NCBI GenBank assembly: GCA_030432905.1
Contig: JAUILU010000007.1
Location: 1-64,000 of the forward strand
DNA: 64,000 bases
Direction of reading: 5' to 3'
DNA from: Phycisphaerae bacterium
Lineage (GTDB): Bacteria; Planctomycetota; Phycisphaerae; Phycisphaerales; UBA1924
Shown: positions 43,873-52,555 of the stretch, in pieces
Layout of the letters: each line of letters opens with the position of its first letter
Numbering within the stretch: position 1 is the first letter of the stretch
Program-made: the position numbers and the translations under genes
Notes under the pieces: model-generated
What the model saw: the letters and a program-made list of their open reading frames with translations, nothing else
What the model was told of the DNA's origin: nothing
Databases searched by the model: none

Positions 43873-44589
43873 TTAGCTCTCGCTCTTGTCTTCGCTCGAA
43901 TCGTCGCCGGCCGCATCGCCCTCGGGCTTTGCTTCTTCGTCTGCCGGTGCCTCAGCAGCCGGTTCCTCGGCTGGCTTGGCTTCTTCAGGACGCTCAACGC
44001 GAACCTCTTCCGCGGTCAGCACCCGACCGCCCGTGGAGCCGCCGACCGAGCCGCTGGACATGAATCGGCCAGCACGCTCGATGCGCTCTTCGATGTCGGT
44101 CGTCTCGATCTCGATGCCGCGAAGCTCCGAGACCAACTCCTTGGTGCGGAGCTTGCTGAGCGCGTCGAAGACGGCCTTGATGACGTTGACCTTGTTGGTC
44201 GAGCCGTAGACCTTGGTCATGCAGTCGGTGATGCCGACAAGTTCCAGGATCGAACGGACGCTCGTGCCGGCGATAACACCGGTACCGGGCGAAGCCGGGA
44301 GCAGCCGAACGGTCGTGGCGAGGAAGCGGCCCTCGATCTCGTGCGGGATCGTGCCGCCGACCAGCGGAACAGAAATGATGTTCCGCTTGGCGTGCTTTTC
44401 GGCCTTCTCGATCGCCATCGGCACTTCTTGGCTCTTGGCGTGCGCGTACCCTGCCCGGCCGCGTCGGTCACCGACGATGACCATCGCACCAAAGCTAAAG
44501 CGCCTGCCGCCCTTGACGGTCGCAGCGGTACGGAAGATCCCGGCCGTGTGCGACTCGAGCTGCGACGATTTTTCCATCAACTCAGCCAT
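43873..44589 (-). CDS. rpsE: 30S ribosomal protein S5 (long acidic tail)
   Basis: A 238-residue S5 (usual 165). The core has VKGGRRFSFGAMVIVGDRRG, NIISVPLVGGTIPHEI and RLLPASPGTGVIAG. After the core the last 60 residues are Glu/Ala/Pro-rich and acidic (EEAKPAEEPAAEAPADEEA). S5 shapes the mRNA entry channel. The start is the ATG at 44589; a longer TTG reading at 44622 has no family similarity. Confidence 0.96.
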   Translation of the reverse strand: MAELMEKSSQLESHTAGIFRTAATVKGGRRFSFGAMVIVGDRRGRAGYAHAKSQEVPMAIEKAEKHAKRNIISVPLVGGTIPHEIEGRFLATTVRLLPASPGTGVIAGTSVRSILELVGITDCMTKVYGSTNKVNVIKAVFDALSKLRTKELVSELRGIEIETTDIEERIERAGRFMSSGSVGGSTGGRVLTAEEVRVERPEEAKPAEEPAAEAPADEEAKPEGDAAGDDSSEDKSES

Positions 44590-44637
44590 GCTTATCCCAT
44601 CAGCGGCTTGTGCCGCGATCAAACGTCCAACTCAAAC

Positions 44638-45000
44638 TTAGAACTGCAATCCACCTTCGCGGGCACCGTCGGCAAGGGCCTTGATCCGCCCGTGGTACTG
44701 GAACCCGCCGCGATCGAACACGACCTTCTTCACACCAGCCGCGGCTGCCTTCTCGGCGACCTTCGCGCCGACGGCCTTGGCTGCATTCACATCGCCGGTC
44801 TTGTCCAGGCCCATGCCCTTGTCCCGCGTCGATGCGGAAGCCAGGGTTTTGCCCTCGAGATCGTCGATCACCTGTGCGTACACATGGTTCAGCGAGCGGT
44901 ACACGGCAAGACGGGGCTTCTCGGCGGTGCCGATCATCGTCTTGCGTGCGCCCTTGCGCCGACGCCACTGCCGCTTTGCTTTGAGCTTGTTCTTGTTCAT
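44638..45000 (-). CDS. rplR: 50S ribosomal protein L18
   Basis: A 120-residue L18. [20 protein letters not shown] opens the RNA-binding region, with [15 protein letters not shown] and the final [20 protein letters not shown] motif. It carries 5S rRNA into the 50S with L5. It lies between rplF and rpsE, the usual order. Confidence 0.97.
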   Translation of the reverse strand: MNKNKLKAKRQWRRRKGARKTMIGTAEKPRLAVYRSLNHVYAQVIDDLEGKTLASASTRDKGMGLDKTGDVNAAKAVGAKVAEKAAAAGVKKVVFDRGGFQYHGRIKALADGAREGGLQF

Positions 45001-45049
45001 CGCTTCTACCTACGCGGCCAGGAGGCCGACTGAAATTCCTACTACCTGC

Positions 45050-45595
45050 TTAGCTACCGAACTGCTTGCCCTGCTTGCGGCGGATGACCTCGTCGGTGTA
45101 CTTGATGCCCTTGCCGTTGTAAGGCTCGGGCTTGCGGACCGCACGGGCCTGAGCCGCGAACTGACCGACGGCCTGCTTGTCGGCGCCTGAGATCCGGATG
45201 ATCTGCTTGTCGACGACAACGTTCACACCCATCGGGATCGCGACAGGGATGGCGTTGGCGTAGCCGACCGAGAGCTTGAGCTCCTGGCCTGCGACCTGAG
45301 CACCCCAGCCGACACCGACGATGTCGAGCGAACGCTCGTAGCCGTCCTTGGTGCCGTTGACCATGTTCTGGATCAGAGCACGGGTCGTGCCCCAGAGCGC
45401 CTTGGCCTGGCGGGTTGCCTCGCCCTTGATCGAGCAGACGATCGACTTCTCGTCCTCGGACCAAGCGATGTTGATCAGCGGGGAGAACTCTCTGCTGAGC
45501 GACCCCTTCGGGCCCTCGACCGAAACGGTCTGCCCGTTGAGGCTCACCTTGACCCCAGCGGGGATCTCGACTGCTTTGTTTCCTACTCGCGACAT
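45050..45595 (-). CDS. rplF: 50S ribosomal protein L6
   Basis: A 181-residue L6 starting MSRVGNKAVEIPAGVKVSLN, with GYERSLDIVGVGWGAQVAGQ and RKPEPYNGKGIKYTDEVIRR near the end. It sits at the base of the factor-binding stalk on 23S rRNA. Confidence 0.97.
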   Translation of the reverse strand: MSRVGNKAVEIPAGVKVSLNGQTVSVEGPKGSLSREFSPLINIAWSEDEKSIVCSIKGEATRQAKALWGTTRALIQNMVNGTKDGYERSLDIVGVGWGAQVAGQELKLSVGYANAIPVAIPMGVNVVVDKQIIRISGADKQAVGQFAAQARAVRKPEPYNGKGIKYTDEVIRRKQGKQFGS

Positions 45596-45629
45596 CGTGT
45601 CACTCCAGTCAGCTTACTTCCGACTTCAA

Positions 45630-46034
45630 TCAATCAACTGTGCAAAGCAGCTCGCCGCCGATACGCCGGCTACGGCATTCACGATCCGAGAGCACGCCGC
45701 TCGAGGTCGAGACGATCCCGATGCCCATGCCCTGAAGCGGACGGGGGAGATCTTCGACACCCGAGTACACCCGGCAGCCGGGCTTGCTCTCGCGGGTCAG
45801 GCGGTTGAGCACCTGCTCGCCGCGCGGGCCGTACTTCAGCGAGATACGGATCAGGCCCTGCCTGCCGTCTTCTACGACTTCGTAACCGTTGATGTAGCCC
45901 TCGCTCTTCAGCACGTCCGCGATGCCGCGGCACACCTTGCTGTTCAAGCAGTCCACCATCTTGGCGCGGTTGCGTCCCGCGTTTCGGATGCGTGTGAGCA
46001 TGTCGGCTATTGGATCACTCATGGCCATAATCAT
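45630..46034 (-). CDS. rpsH: 30S ribosomal protein S8
   Basis: A 134-residue S8. SDPIADMLTRIRNAGRNRA is the conserved N-terminus, with SLKYGPRGEQVLNRLTR and STSSGVLSDRECRSRRIGGE near the end. S8 represses spc-operon translation in E. coli; no matching site was identified here. Three in-frame ATGs lie at the start; 46034 is nearest to GAGG, and 46022 gives the shortest form. Confidence 0.96.
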   Translation of the reverse strand: MIMAMSDPIADMLTRIRNAGRNRAKMVDCLNSKVCRGIADVLKSEGYINGYEVVEDGRQGLIRISLKYGPRGEQVLNRLTRESKPGCRVYSGVEDLPRPLQGMGIGIVSTSSGVLSDRECRSRRIGGELLCTVD

Positions 46035-46085
46035 CTGCCCTCGACGACTCTGCGTCTTTCTACAAGGCCCCTATCGAACTCTCGA

Positions 46086-46271
46086 CTACCAGCTGGACTT
46101 CCGCATGCCCGGGATCTTGCCCTCAAGCGCGAGCTTGCGGAGCATGATCCGGCTGACACGGAACTTGCGGTACACGCCGCGGGCGCGACCGGTCAGCTCA
46201 CATCGCCTGACAGTTCTCGACGAGAACTTCGGGGTCTTCTTTGTCTTTGCGATTTGCGCTTTGCTTGCCAT
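46086..46271 (-). CDS. rpsN: 30S ribosomal protein S14, short form lacking zinc cysteines
   Basis: A 61-residue protein, the size of zinc-type S14. [20 protein letters not shown] and PGMRKSSW match that family, but only one of the four zinc-ligand cysteines remains (RRCELTGR; the usual second CxxC is VSRI). It is in the 30S head near the decoding site. The ATG at 46271 starts two bases after the rplE stop, which sets the start. Confidence 0.95.
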   Translation of the reverse strand: MASKAQIAKTKKTPKFSSRTVRRCELTGRARGVYRKFRVSRIMLRKLALEGKIPGMRKSSW

Positions 46272-46272
46272 A

Positions 46273-46884
46273 TCAGTTCTTCGCCTCTGTCTTAGCAAAC
46301 GGCATCCCCAGACCATCGAGCACGAATCTGCTGAGCTCGGGGTTGGAGTTGCGGAATACGAAGTTGATGTTCATGCCGTGGGTGAAGCTCACCTCGGCCA
46401 TATTGATTTCCGGGAACACGCCCTGCTCGGTCAGGCCCATCGAGTAGTTGCCCTGACGGTCGAACGCCTTGGTCGGGAGACCGCGGAAGTCCTTGATACG
46501 CGGGGCAGCAAGGTGGATGAACCTATCGAGGAAGTGCCACATGCGGTCGCGGCGGATGGTCACCATGACAGCCGAGTCGTAGCCCTCGCGAACCTTGAAG
46601 TTCGAGACACTCTTCTTGGCTGCCACGAACACGGGCTTCTGACCGGTGATGGTCGAGAGCGTGCTAGCGACGGTCTGCTTGATGTTCGCCGGGACCTTCG
46701 TGCCGTCGAGGTGACGGCCGATGTTCACGTTGAACACGATCTTCTCGAGCTTTGGCTGAGCCATCGGGTTCGTGATGCCGAACTTCTCGCCGAGCTGCGC
46801 CTTGATGGTCTCTTTGTAGACCTTGGCGAGCCTGGCCTCGGGCAGCGGCCCGGTCGGTTCGGTTGGTGCTTTGTTCTTTGCCAT
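46273..46884 (-). CDS. rplE: 50S ribosomal protein L5
   Basis: A 203-residue L5, slightly long at its N-terminus ([19 protein letters not shown]). [39 protein letters not shown] and [16 protein letters not shown] are family motifs. It binds 5S rRNA and contacts the P-site tRNA. Confidence 0.97.
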   Translation of the reverse strand: MAKNKAPTEPTGPLPEARLAKVYKETIKAQLGEKFGITNPMAQPKLEKIVFNVNIGRHLDGTKVPANIKQTVASTLSTITGQKPVFVAAKKSVSNFKVREGYDSAVMVTIRRDRMWHFLDRFIHLAAPRIKDFRGLPTKAFDRQGNYSMGLTEQGVFPEINMAEVSFTHGMNINFVFRNSNPELSRFVLDGLGMPFAKTEAKN

Positions 46885-46933
46885 CTCTTACGCTCCGCTG
46901 ACCGGTCGGGTCAGCCGTTAGGAATGAATCCGA

Positions 46934-47272
46934 TTACTTCTTTTTTGCCGGCGAAACCTTGCCGAGCACCTTGCCGCCCTTGACCGCGACGCGGTCCTTG
47001 CTGCCGTCGTCGTTGATCTGGAACCTCACACGCGTCGGCTGGCCGTCGACGACCGGGCTGACGTTGGAGATGTGGATCGAGGCTTCCTTCGTGATGATGG
47101 AGCCCTGCGGGTTGATGCGCGTCGGCCTGACGTGCTTGGTCTGGAGATTGATGCCTTTGATGACGACGCGGTCTGACTTGGTCAGCACGCGGGAGATCTC
47201 GCCGGTCTGGCCCTTGTGAGAGCCAGCGGTAATCATCACCTGGTCGCCTTTGCGGACGTGACGAGCTGCCAT
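46934..47272 (-). CDS. rplX: 50S ribosomal protein L24
   Basis: A 112-residue L24 with an N-terminal KOW motif (KGDQVMITAGSHKGQTGEIS) followed by VVIKGINLQTKHVRP and NPQGSIITKEASIHISNV. It nucleates 50S assembly. It starts one base after the rplN stop. Confidence 0.97.
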   Translation of the reverse strand: MAARHVRKGDQVMITAGSHKGQTGEISRVLTKSDRVVIKGINLQTKHVRPTRINPQGSIITKEASIHISNVSPVVDGQPTRVRFQINDDGSKDRVAVKGGKVLGKVSPAKKK

Positions 47273-47273
47273 A

Positions 47274-47660
47274 TCAAACCACCTCCGGCGCGAGCGAAAC
47301 GATCTTCATGAAATTCTTCTCGCGGAGTTCACGGGCGACCGGTCCGAAGATGCGGGTGCCCTTGGGGTTGCCCTCATCGTTGATGAGCACAACCGCGTTG
47401 TTATCGAATGAGACGTACGAGCCGTCGGCGCGACGCGTGGCCTTCTTGGTCCGAACGACGATCGCCTTGGACATATCACCGGACTTGATGTCAGAACCGG
47501 GAAGAGCCTTCTTCACCGAGATCATGACCTTGTCGCCGATGAACGCCTGCTTGCGGGTGTATTGCCCGCGAGCGGTTGATCCGCCGTATACGCGGATGAC
47601 GTATGCGATCTTTGCGCCGGAGTTGTCGGCAACCTCGCATCTTGATTCTTGCTGAAGCAT
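47274..47660 (-). CDS. rplN: 50S ribosomal protein L14
   Basis: A 128-residue L14. [40 protein letters not shown] and [20 protein letters not shown] are conserved. It forms bridge contacts with the 30S. Confidence 0.97.
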   Translation of the reverse strand: MLQQESRCEVADNSGAKIAYVIRVYGGSTARGQYTRKQAFIGDKVMISVKKALPGSDIKSGDMSKAIVVRTKKATRRADGSYVSFDNNAVVLINDEGNPKGTRIFGPVARELREKNFMKIVSLAPEVV

Positions 47661-47686
47661 CTCGTGCGTCCTTTAGCCTTGGCCGG

Positions 47687-47962
47687 TTAGACCAGGCCCC
47701 CGCTGCGTACAACCCTGACCAGTTCCCAGCTCTTGGTCTTGCTGACCGGCCGGCACTCGCGGACCTCGACCAGGTCACCCTTCTTCGACTCGTTGTTCTC
47801 GTCATGAACCTGGAGCACGGTGCGGCCCTTGACGTACTTGCCGTACTTGGGGTGCTTGGTCATGAAGTTCACAACAACCCTGCGTGACTTGTCACGCTTG
47901 TCGGATTCGACCGTGCCCTGGCGGGTCTTGGCCTTCGTTTCGTTGGTCGATTGCTCGCTCAC
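47687..47962 (-). CDS. rpsQ: 30S ribosomal protein S17
   Basis: A 91-residue S17 with an OB fold: [19 protein letters not shown] and [21 protein letters not shown] polar 25-residue N-terminal extension precedes the core. The start is GTG. It binds the 5' domain of 16S rRNA. Confidence 0.96.
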   Translation of the reverse strand: MSEQSTNETKAKTRQGTVESDKRDKSRRVVVNFMTKHPKYGKYVKGRTVLQVHDENNESKKGDLVEVRECRPVSKTKSWELVRVVRSGGLV

Positions 47963-48022
47963 TCGTCAGTCCTTATCACCCCTGCCGGGGCCCTTGGTCA
48001 TCGTTGACCCTTATCTGCTGCC

Positions 48023-48244
48023 TTACGCGTTTGCCGTCTCTGCCTGCCGCCTGGTCTGCTCGGTGCGGAGCCTTGCGACGTTGCGCCGGAGGGTCCCGAA
48101 CTGAGAGTTGTCCTCGACCTTCTCGGTCACGGTCTGGCAACGCAGCTTGTAAATCTGATCGCGGAACTTGCGGATCGAGACCGAGATCTCTTCGTCCGTC
48201 AGGTCACGCACCTTCGCGCCGGTCAGTTCTTCTTTTTTCGCCAT
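48023..48244 (-). CDS. rpmC: 50S ribosomal protein L29
   Basis: A 73-residue helical hairpin protein. GAKVRDLTDEEISVSIRKFR, YKLRCQTVTEKVEDNSQF and LRRNVARLRTEQTRR match L29. It lies near the exit tunnel, where trigger factor and SRP dock. Confidence 0.96.
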   Translation of the reverse strand: MAKKEELTGAKVRDLTDEEISVSIRKFRDQIYKLRCQTVTEKVEDNSQFGTLRRNVARLRTEQTRRQAETANA

Positions 48245-48266
48245 CGCTCGACTCCTGACCGTCTGA

Positions 48267-48692
48267 TCAGACGCTCACACGCCTTGTCACAAACCGGCAC
48301 TGGACCGGCATTTTCATCGCTACACGAACCATCGTCTGACGGGCAAACGACTCGGACACGCCCGCCATCTCGAAGAGCATGGTGCCCCGCTTGACGCGTG
48401 CTGCCCAGTAGTCCACGTCTGCCTTACCCTTACCCATTCGGGTTTCGAGCGGCTTCTTGGAAACCGGCTTGTCCGGGAAGACACGGATGAACAGCTTGCC
48501 CTGGCGCTTCGAAAAGTGCTGTGCAGCAATTCGGCCGGCCTCGAGCTGACGAGCCGTGATCCACGCCGACTCGAGGCTCTGCAGCCCGTAGTCGCCGTAA
48601 GCAACGAAGTTGCCCTTGGTCGCGTCCCGGTTCACCCGGCTTGTCCGCCGGAACTCTTTCCGGTGCTTGACTCTCTTTGGCATCAGTGCCAT
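48267..48692 (-). CDS. rplP: 50S ribosomal protein L16
   Basis: A 141-residue L16. [20 protein letters not shown] at the start, then [37 protein letters not shown] and the [20 protein letters not shown] segment. It organises the A-site region of the 50S. Start at the first ATG; the second, three codons in, is an alternative. Confidence 0.97.
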   Translation of the reverse strand: MALMPKRVKHRKEFRRTSRVNRDATKGNFVAYGDYGLQSLESAWITARQLEAGRIAAQHFSKRQGKLFIRVFPDKPVSKKPLETRMGKGKADVDYWAARVKRGTMLFEMAGVSESFARQTMVRVAMKMPVQCRFVTRRVSV

Positions 48693-48731
48693 GTCAACGC
48701 CTCACTTCTAAAGCCGCGGGTCTCGCGGTTC

Positions 48732-49436
48732 TTAACGTCTGCCCCGAGCGCGTGCCTGCCCACCCGCTGCCTTGGATGCTGTCTCGTCCTGCTCAGCAGA
48801 CGAGTACTCACCCTTGTAAATCCAAACCTTGACGCCGATCACACCCATTGGAGTGTGGCTCTCGGCGAAGCCGTACTCGACGTTCGCCTGCAGCGTGCTC
48901 AGCGGCAGTGAGCCGTGACGCACATCGACCTTCCGGCTCATCTCTGCACCGCCGAGGCGGCCCGAGATCAGAACCCGGCAGCCCTGTGCACCGGCCTGCA
49001 TGACCGCTTCCGAACGCATCTTGATCGTCCGGCGGAAGCCGCGGCTCTTCTTGAGCTGCTCAGCTACTGCCTCGGCGACGAGCTGTGCCGACATGTCCGG
49101 GTTCTTGATCTCGATGATCGAGATGTTGACCTTTCGCCCGGTCATGAACTGAAGCTCTTGCGTCATACGCTCGACCTCGGCGCCCTTGGGCCCGATCACG
49201 AGACCCGGACGTGCGGTCCGGATGATGATCTTGAGCTCTTCGCGGGTGCGCTCGATCAGGATCTCAGCGACAGCTGCATAAGGCGGCTTGCGGTTGAGCC
49301 TGTTGTCGAGGAACTTGCGGATTTTCTCGTCTTCGACCAAGAGCTCGCCGAACAACGCCTTTGGCGCGTACCAGCGGCTGCGATGGGTCTCGGTGATCCC
49401 GAGACGAAGCCCGAAGGGGTGCGATTTCTGTCCCAT
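48732..49436 (-). CDS. rpsC: 30S ribosomal protein S3
   Basis: A 234-residue S3. MGQKSHPFGLRLGITETHRS opens it. A type II KH domain follows with IIIRTARPGLVIGPKGAEVE, then the C-terminal domain with GCRVLISGRLGGAEMSRKV and GVIGVKVWIYKGEYSSAEQ. It shapes the mRNA entry channel. Its ATG overlaps the rplV stop by one base (TGATG). Confidence 0.97.
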   Translation of the reverse strand: MGQKSHPFGLRLGITETHRSRWYAPKALFGELLVEDEKIRKFLDNRLNRKPPYAAVAEILIERTREELKIIIRTARPGLVIGPKGAEVERMTQELQFMTGRKVNISIIEIKNPDMSAQLVAEAVAEQLKKSRGFRRTIKMRSEAVMQAGAQGCRVLISGRLGGAEMSRKVDVRHGSLPLSTLQANVEYGFAESHTPMGVIGVKVWIYKGEYSSAEQDETASKAAGGQARARGRR

Positions 49437-49981
49437 CAGCTGCGCTCCTCGATCGACACGGTCAGGTGGCTGGTCCGCTTGAGAATCGGGTGAGCCCGAC
49501 CGCGGTCCTTTGGACGGAAGCGTTTGATGGGTGGCCCCTCATCAACGCGGCTCTCCGCCACATACAACTTAGAATCATCGACATCGTTCATCTCTGCCTC
49601 GGCGTAGGCCGCGGCGAGAGCCTTCTGCATGTTGGTTGCCGCACGCTTGGTCGAGAAGGTCAGCATCTCCATGGCCTCGGCGACCTGCTTGCCGCGGATC
49701 ATGTCCGCAACAAGGCGAGCCTTCAGCGGGCTGCCGCGATGGAATTTGACTTCGCTTGTGAACTTGGCGATGTCCTTGACTGACACACCAAGAGCACCGG
49801 CAAGAGCGCGAATATCCGCGGCCTTGCAGCGGGGATGGTCGCGGCCCGCGGCCCAATTACGCACGGCCTTGACCGCGTCGTCACCCCTGAGACCGCTGCG
49901 TTCGACGGCTGCGCCGAGCTGCTCAACGGACACACCGCTAGAAGCGATGAGGGCTTTGAGTTTGTTGCTCTGAACTTTCAT
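49436..49981 (-). CDS. rplV: 50S ribosomal protein L22 with an N-terminal XRE-like helix-turn-helix domain
   Basis: A 181-residue protein, 70 longer than usual L22. Residues about 5-72 resemble an XRE/Cro HTH: LKALIASSGVSVEQLGAAVE, VKAVRNWAAGRDHPRCKAAD and IRALAGALGVSVKDI. From about 74 the L22 core follows: EVKFHRGSPLKARLVADMIR and GPPIKRFRPKDRGRAHPILK near the end. L22 lines the exit tunnel. The start lies 43 bp after rpsS with no internal start at the L22 boundary with a clear Shine-Dalgarno, so the fusion looks real. Function of the added domain is unknown. Confidence 0.92.
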   Translation of the reverse strand: MKVQSNKLKALIASSGVSVEQLGAAVERSGLRGDDAVKAVRNWAAGRDHPRCKAADIRALAGALGVSVKDIAKFTSEVKFHRGSPLKARLVADMIRGKQVAEAMEMLTFSTKRAATNMQKALAAAYAEAEMNDVDDSKLYVAESRVDEGPPIKRFRPKDRGRAHPILKRTSHLTVSIEERS

Positions 49982-50024
49982 CGGAGTTCACCTTGGCCCT
50001 GATGGGCACCCTGGCTTCAGGCCC

Positions 50025-50306
50025 TTAGCGGGACTTGATGCCTTCCTTCTTGTTCGTGTGACCGCGGAACGTACGTGTGTGTGAGAACTCGCCGAGCTTG
50101 TGGCCCACCATGTCCTCGGTGACGTAGACATCCATAAACAGTCTGCCGTTATGAACCTGGAATGTGTGTCCCACAAACTCAGGAACGATCGTGCACGCAC
50201 GCGCCCAGGTCTTGATCGGGCTGCGCTGACCGGCCTCGTTGAGCTTGTCCACCTTCAGGTAGAGCTTCTCGTCAACAAACGGTCCCTTTTTCAGGCTTCT
50301 GCCCAT
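50025..50306 (-). CDS. rpsS: 30S ribosomal protein S19
   Basis: A 93-residue S19. [20 protein letters not shown] at the start, then [19 protein letters not shown] and [20 protein letters not shown]. It lies in the 30S head beside S13. It is 13 bp after rplB. Confidence 0.97.
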   Translation of the reverse strand: MGRSLKKGPFVDEKLYLKVDKLNEAGQRSPIKTWARACTIVPEFVGHTFQVHNGRLFMDVYVTEDMVGHKLGEFSHTRTFRGHTNKKEGIKSR

Positions 50307-50319
50307 TGCTCAGCCCCTC

Positions 50320-51177
50320 TTATTTCACTTGTCCGTAACGCTTGCTCATCCGGCGGCGGATGATCAGCTTCGAACTTGGCTTCTTCTTGTCACGGGTTCG
50401 GCCGCCCTTAGACAGCGTGCCCGACTTACTCACTGGTGCGCGACCACCCTTGGAACGACCCTCACCACCACCGAGCGGGTGAGCATCGTGGCTCATGGCC
50501 ACACCACGGGTCTTGGGACGGCGGCCGAGGTGACGGCTAATGCCGGCCTTGCCGAGGCGGCGGTTCTGGTGGTCGGTGTTGCCGACCTGGCCGAGAGTCG
50601 CGCGGCAATCGAGGTGCACCCGGCGGGTTTCGCCCGAGGGCATCACGAGCGTGGCGTAGTCGCCTTCTTTGTTCGTCAGACGTGCCGAGGAGCCAGCCGA
50701 GCGGCAGAGCTGGCCGCCCTTGCCCGGGTTGAGCTCGATGCAGTGCACGTTCATACCGGTCGGGATGAACCGAAGCGCGGTCGAGTTGCCGATCGCCGGT
50801 TCAACAGCCTGAGTCGAGTGCGAGATGATGTCCATCCCGTCTTTGAGGCCGACCGGTGCGAGGATGTAACGCTTCTTGCCGTCGCTGTACTCGATGAGAG
50901 CGATGTTGCAGGTGCGATTGGGGTCGTACTCGATCCCGATGACCTTGCCGGCGATGCCGTCGCGGTCGCGTCTGCGGAAATCGATCTTGCGGTACATGCG
51001 TTTGGCACCGCCGCCGCGACCACGGACAGTGATCTTGCCGGAGTGGTTCCGGCCGCCCGACTTCTTGACCGGTTCAAGGAGTGACTTCTCAGGACGCTTC
51101 TTGGTGATCGCCTCGTTCGTCAGCACGCTGGCGTTGCGACGTCCGGGGCTGGTCGGCTTGTAAACTCGAATACCCAT
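50320..51177 (-). CDS. rplB: 50S ribosomal protein L2
   Basis: A 285-residue L2. [57 protein letters not shown] core (KKRYILAP here) and the C-terminal [20 protein letters not shown] loop (VAMSHDAHP here), whose His supports peptidyl transferase assembly. Standard position between rplW and rpsS. Confidence 0.97.
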   Translation of the reverse strand: MGIRVYKPTSPGRRNASVLTNEAITKKRPEKSLLEPVKKSGGRNHSGKITVRGRGGGAKRMYRKIDFRRRDRDGIAGKVIGIEYDPNRTCNIALIEYSDGKKRYILAPVGLKDGMDIISHSTQAVEPAIGNSTALRFIPTGMNVHCIELNPGKGGQLCRSAGSSARLTNKEGDYATLVMPSGETRRVHLDCRATLGQVGNTDHQNRRLGKAGISRHLGRRPKTRGVAMSHDAHPLGGGEGRSKGGRAPVSKSGTLSKGGRTRDKKKPSSKLIIRRRMSKRYGQVK

Positions 51178-51188
51178 CTGACTGCCCC

Positions 51189-51464
51189 TTAGAACAATTC
51201 GATCGTCGCGCCATCCTTGAGCGTGACAACCGCTTTCTTCGTAACTTTGGCTTCGACGTACCCGAAACGGGTTCGGCGAGTGCCGCCCTTGCGTACTTGA
51301 GTGGCGATCTTGTCAACCTTGACGCCGTAGACGTGCTGTACAGCAGCCTTGATGTCGTCCTTGGTTGCCTTGCGATCGACAAGGAAGGTGTACTTTGACT
51401 CTTCCGAGGCGTGAGTCGATTTCTCGGTCACGATCGGCTTCTTGATGACGTAAGCAGCATCCAT
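51189..51464 (-). CDS. rplW: 50S ribosomal protein L23
   Basis: A 91-residue L23. [20 protein letters not shown] at the start, [20 protein letters not shown] and ending [13 protein letters not shown]. It is the main docking site for trigger factor and SRP at the tunnel exit. Its ATG shares a base with the rplD stop (TAATG). Confidence 0.97.
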   Translation of the reverse strand: MDAAYVIKKPIVTEKSTHASEESKYTFLVDRKATKDDIKAAVQHVYGVKVDKIATQVRKGGTRRTRFGYVEAKVTKKAVVTLKDGATIELF

Positions 51465-52237
51465 TAGTCACCACCCCCCGAAGCTGCAAGCTTCTTGCCG
51501 CGTGCGACCGCGGGACGCTTGGACTTCTTCTCCTGGCGGCCCATCGGGCTGACACGTGCCGACTTGCCGGTCTGCGAGCTCGGACCGGCCAGCCATGCCT
51601 CGAGCGACGACTTGTCGATCACGAGGTAGCGGTGGTTGAGCATCTCGAAGCAGGTCATCTGCTCGATCGGGCAGAGCTCGACGTTGTCAACGTTGCGTGC
51701 GCTCAGGCGGATGTTGTCCGATTTCTCGCCGCTGGAAAGGACGACCAACGCGGAGCGATCGAGCTTGAGCGAATCGAGGAAGCCGACAAAGTCCTTGGTC
51801 TTCGGCGCCGACAGCGAGAGGTCGTCGATGACGCGGATCTCGGTGCCAAACTTCTCAGAGCCAATGATCTTGGAAAGCAGCGCGTTGCGGTTCGCCTTGC
51901 GACGCATCTTGCGGGGCATGTCGAGGTGGTAGTCCTCGCGGGTCGCGGTCTTGGCAAACGCCCGGCCGCCGCCCTTGAACTGCGGGGCCTTCTTGGTCGA
52001 ATGCCGGGCACGACCGGTGCCCTTCTGCTTGTACATCTTTGCCGTCGAACCCGAGATCGCAGCACGGTTCTTCGAACGCGCTGAACCCTGCCGCTTGTTG
52101 GCATGGTACATCACGTACGCCTGCTTGATCAGGTCGGGATTCAGTCCGTCGTCAGCATACGACGCGGACAGGGCTGCCTCATCAATCGACATCTCGCCGA
52201 CGGAAGCACCCTTCATATTGTAGACGGGCACATTCAT
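51464..52237 (-). CDS. rplD: 50S ribosomal protein L4 (long C-terminal tail)
   Basis: A 257-residue L4 (usual about 205). NVPVYNMKGASVGEMSIDEA at the start, GTGRARHSTKKAPQFKGGGR in the tunnel loop and FEMLNHRYLVIDKSSLEAWL near the normal end. The extra 45 residues are basic and polar (GRQEKKSKRPAVARGKK). L4 autoregulates the S10 operon in E. coli by binding its leader. Here a 318-bp hairpin-rich spacer precedes rplD. Confidence 0.96.
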   Translation of the reverse strand: MNVPVYNMKGASVGEMSIDEAALSASYADDGLNPDLIKQAYVMYHANKRQGSARSKNRAAISGSTAKMYKQKGTGRARHSTKKAPQFKGGGRAFAKTATREDYHLDMPRKMRRKANRNALLSKIIGSEKFGTEIRVIDDLSLSAPKTKDFVGFLDSLKLDRSALVVLSSGEKSDNIRLSARNVDNVELCPIEQMTCFEMLNHRYLVIDKSSLEAWLAGPSSQTGKSARVSPMGRQEKKSKRPAVARGKKLAASGGGD

Positions 52238-52555
52238 CTCGTGTCCTCGCCCAGACGCCTCACTCGGCAGGGCTCGTCGCCCTGCTCTTATCTCGCCTAT
52301 CCGGCCCCGCCACCTGTTGCCCCTCTGGGAGGGCTCTCTCGTCTCTGAGAGTGGGACGTTCCGGATTCGACTCGGCCGTCATGGATCGGCCCGAAGGCCT
52401 CACCAATCTGCAGTGTTTTTGCCCGGTGGTTTCGGCGGGGTCCGAATCTCTCAATTCGGAGCCAACCGACCTTTCAGGCCCCCGGCACGCAGTTTCGTAC
52501 CCGCCGGGGTCGTTCTACGAAAGAAGCCCAGCCTTTACGGGCCGAGCTTCTTCAA
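52238..52555 (-). promoter_or_regulatory. 318-bp non-coding, hairpin-rich spacer between rplC and rplD
   Basis: No supported ORF on either strand. On the minus strand it contains, in order of transcription: an 11-bp hairpin at 52523-52550 right after the rplC stop; a perfect 7-bp hairpin TCCGAAT/ATTCGGA with six-base loop at 52441-52460; GC-rich stems near 52370-52400; and a perfect 7-bp hairpin GCAGGGC/GCCCTGC with five-base loop at 52267-52285, 30 bases before the rplD ATG. This could be an attenuator or an L4-type leader. No clear promoter pair was found. Confidence 0.5.
52523..52550 (-). terminator. Terminator-like hairpin after rplC
   Basis: An 11-bp stem with two G-T pairs (GAAGCTCGGCC/GGCTGGGCTTC) and a six-base loop, starting six bases after the rplC stop on the minus strand. 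It is followed by TTTCG, a short T-tract. Probably a partial terminator or attenuator inside the operon. Confidence 0.5.

Noticed and set aside
44590..44622. TTG start for S5 at 44622
   Set aside because: It adds 11 residues without S5 similarity; the ATG at 44589 gives the expected N-terminus.
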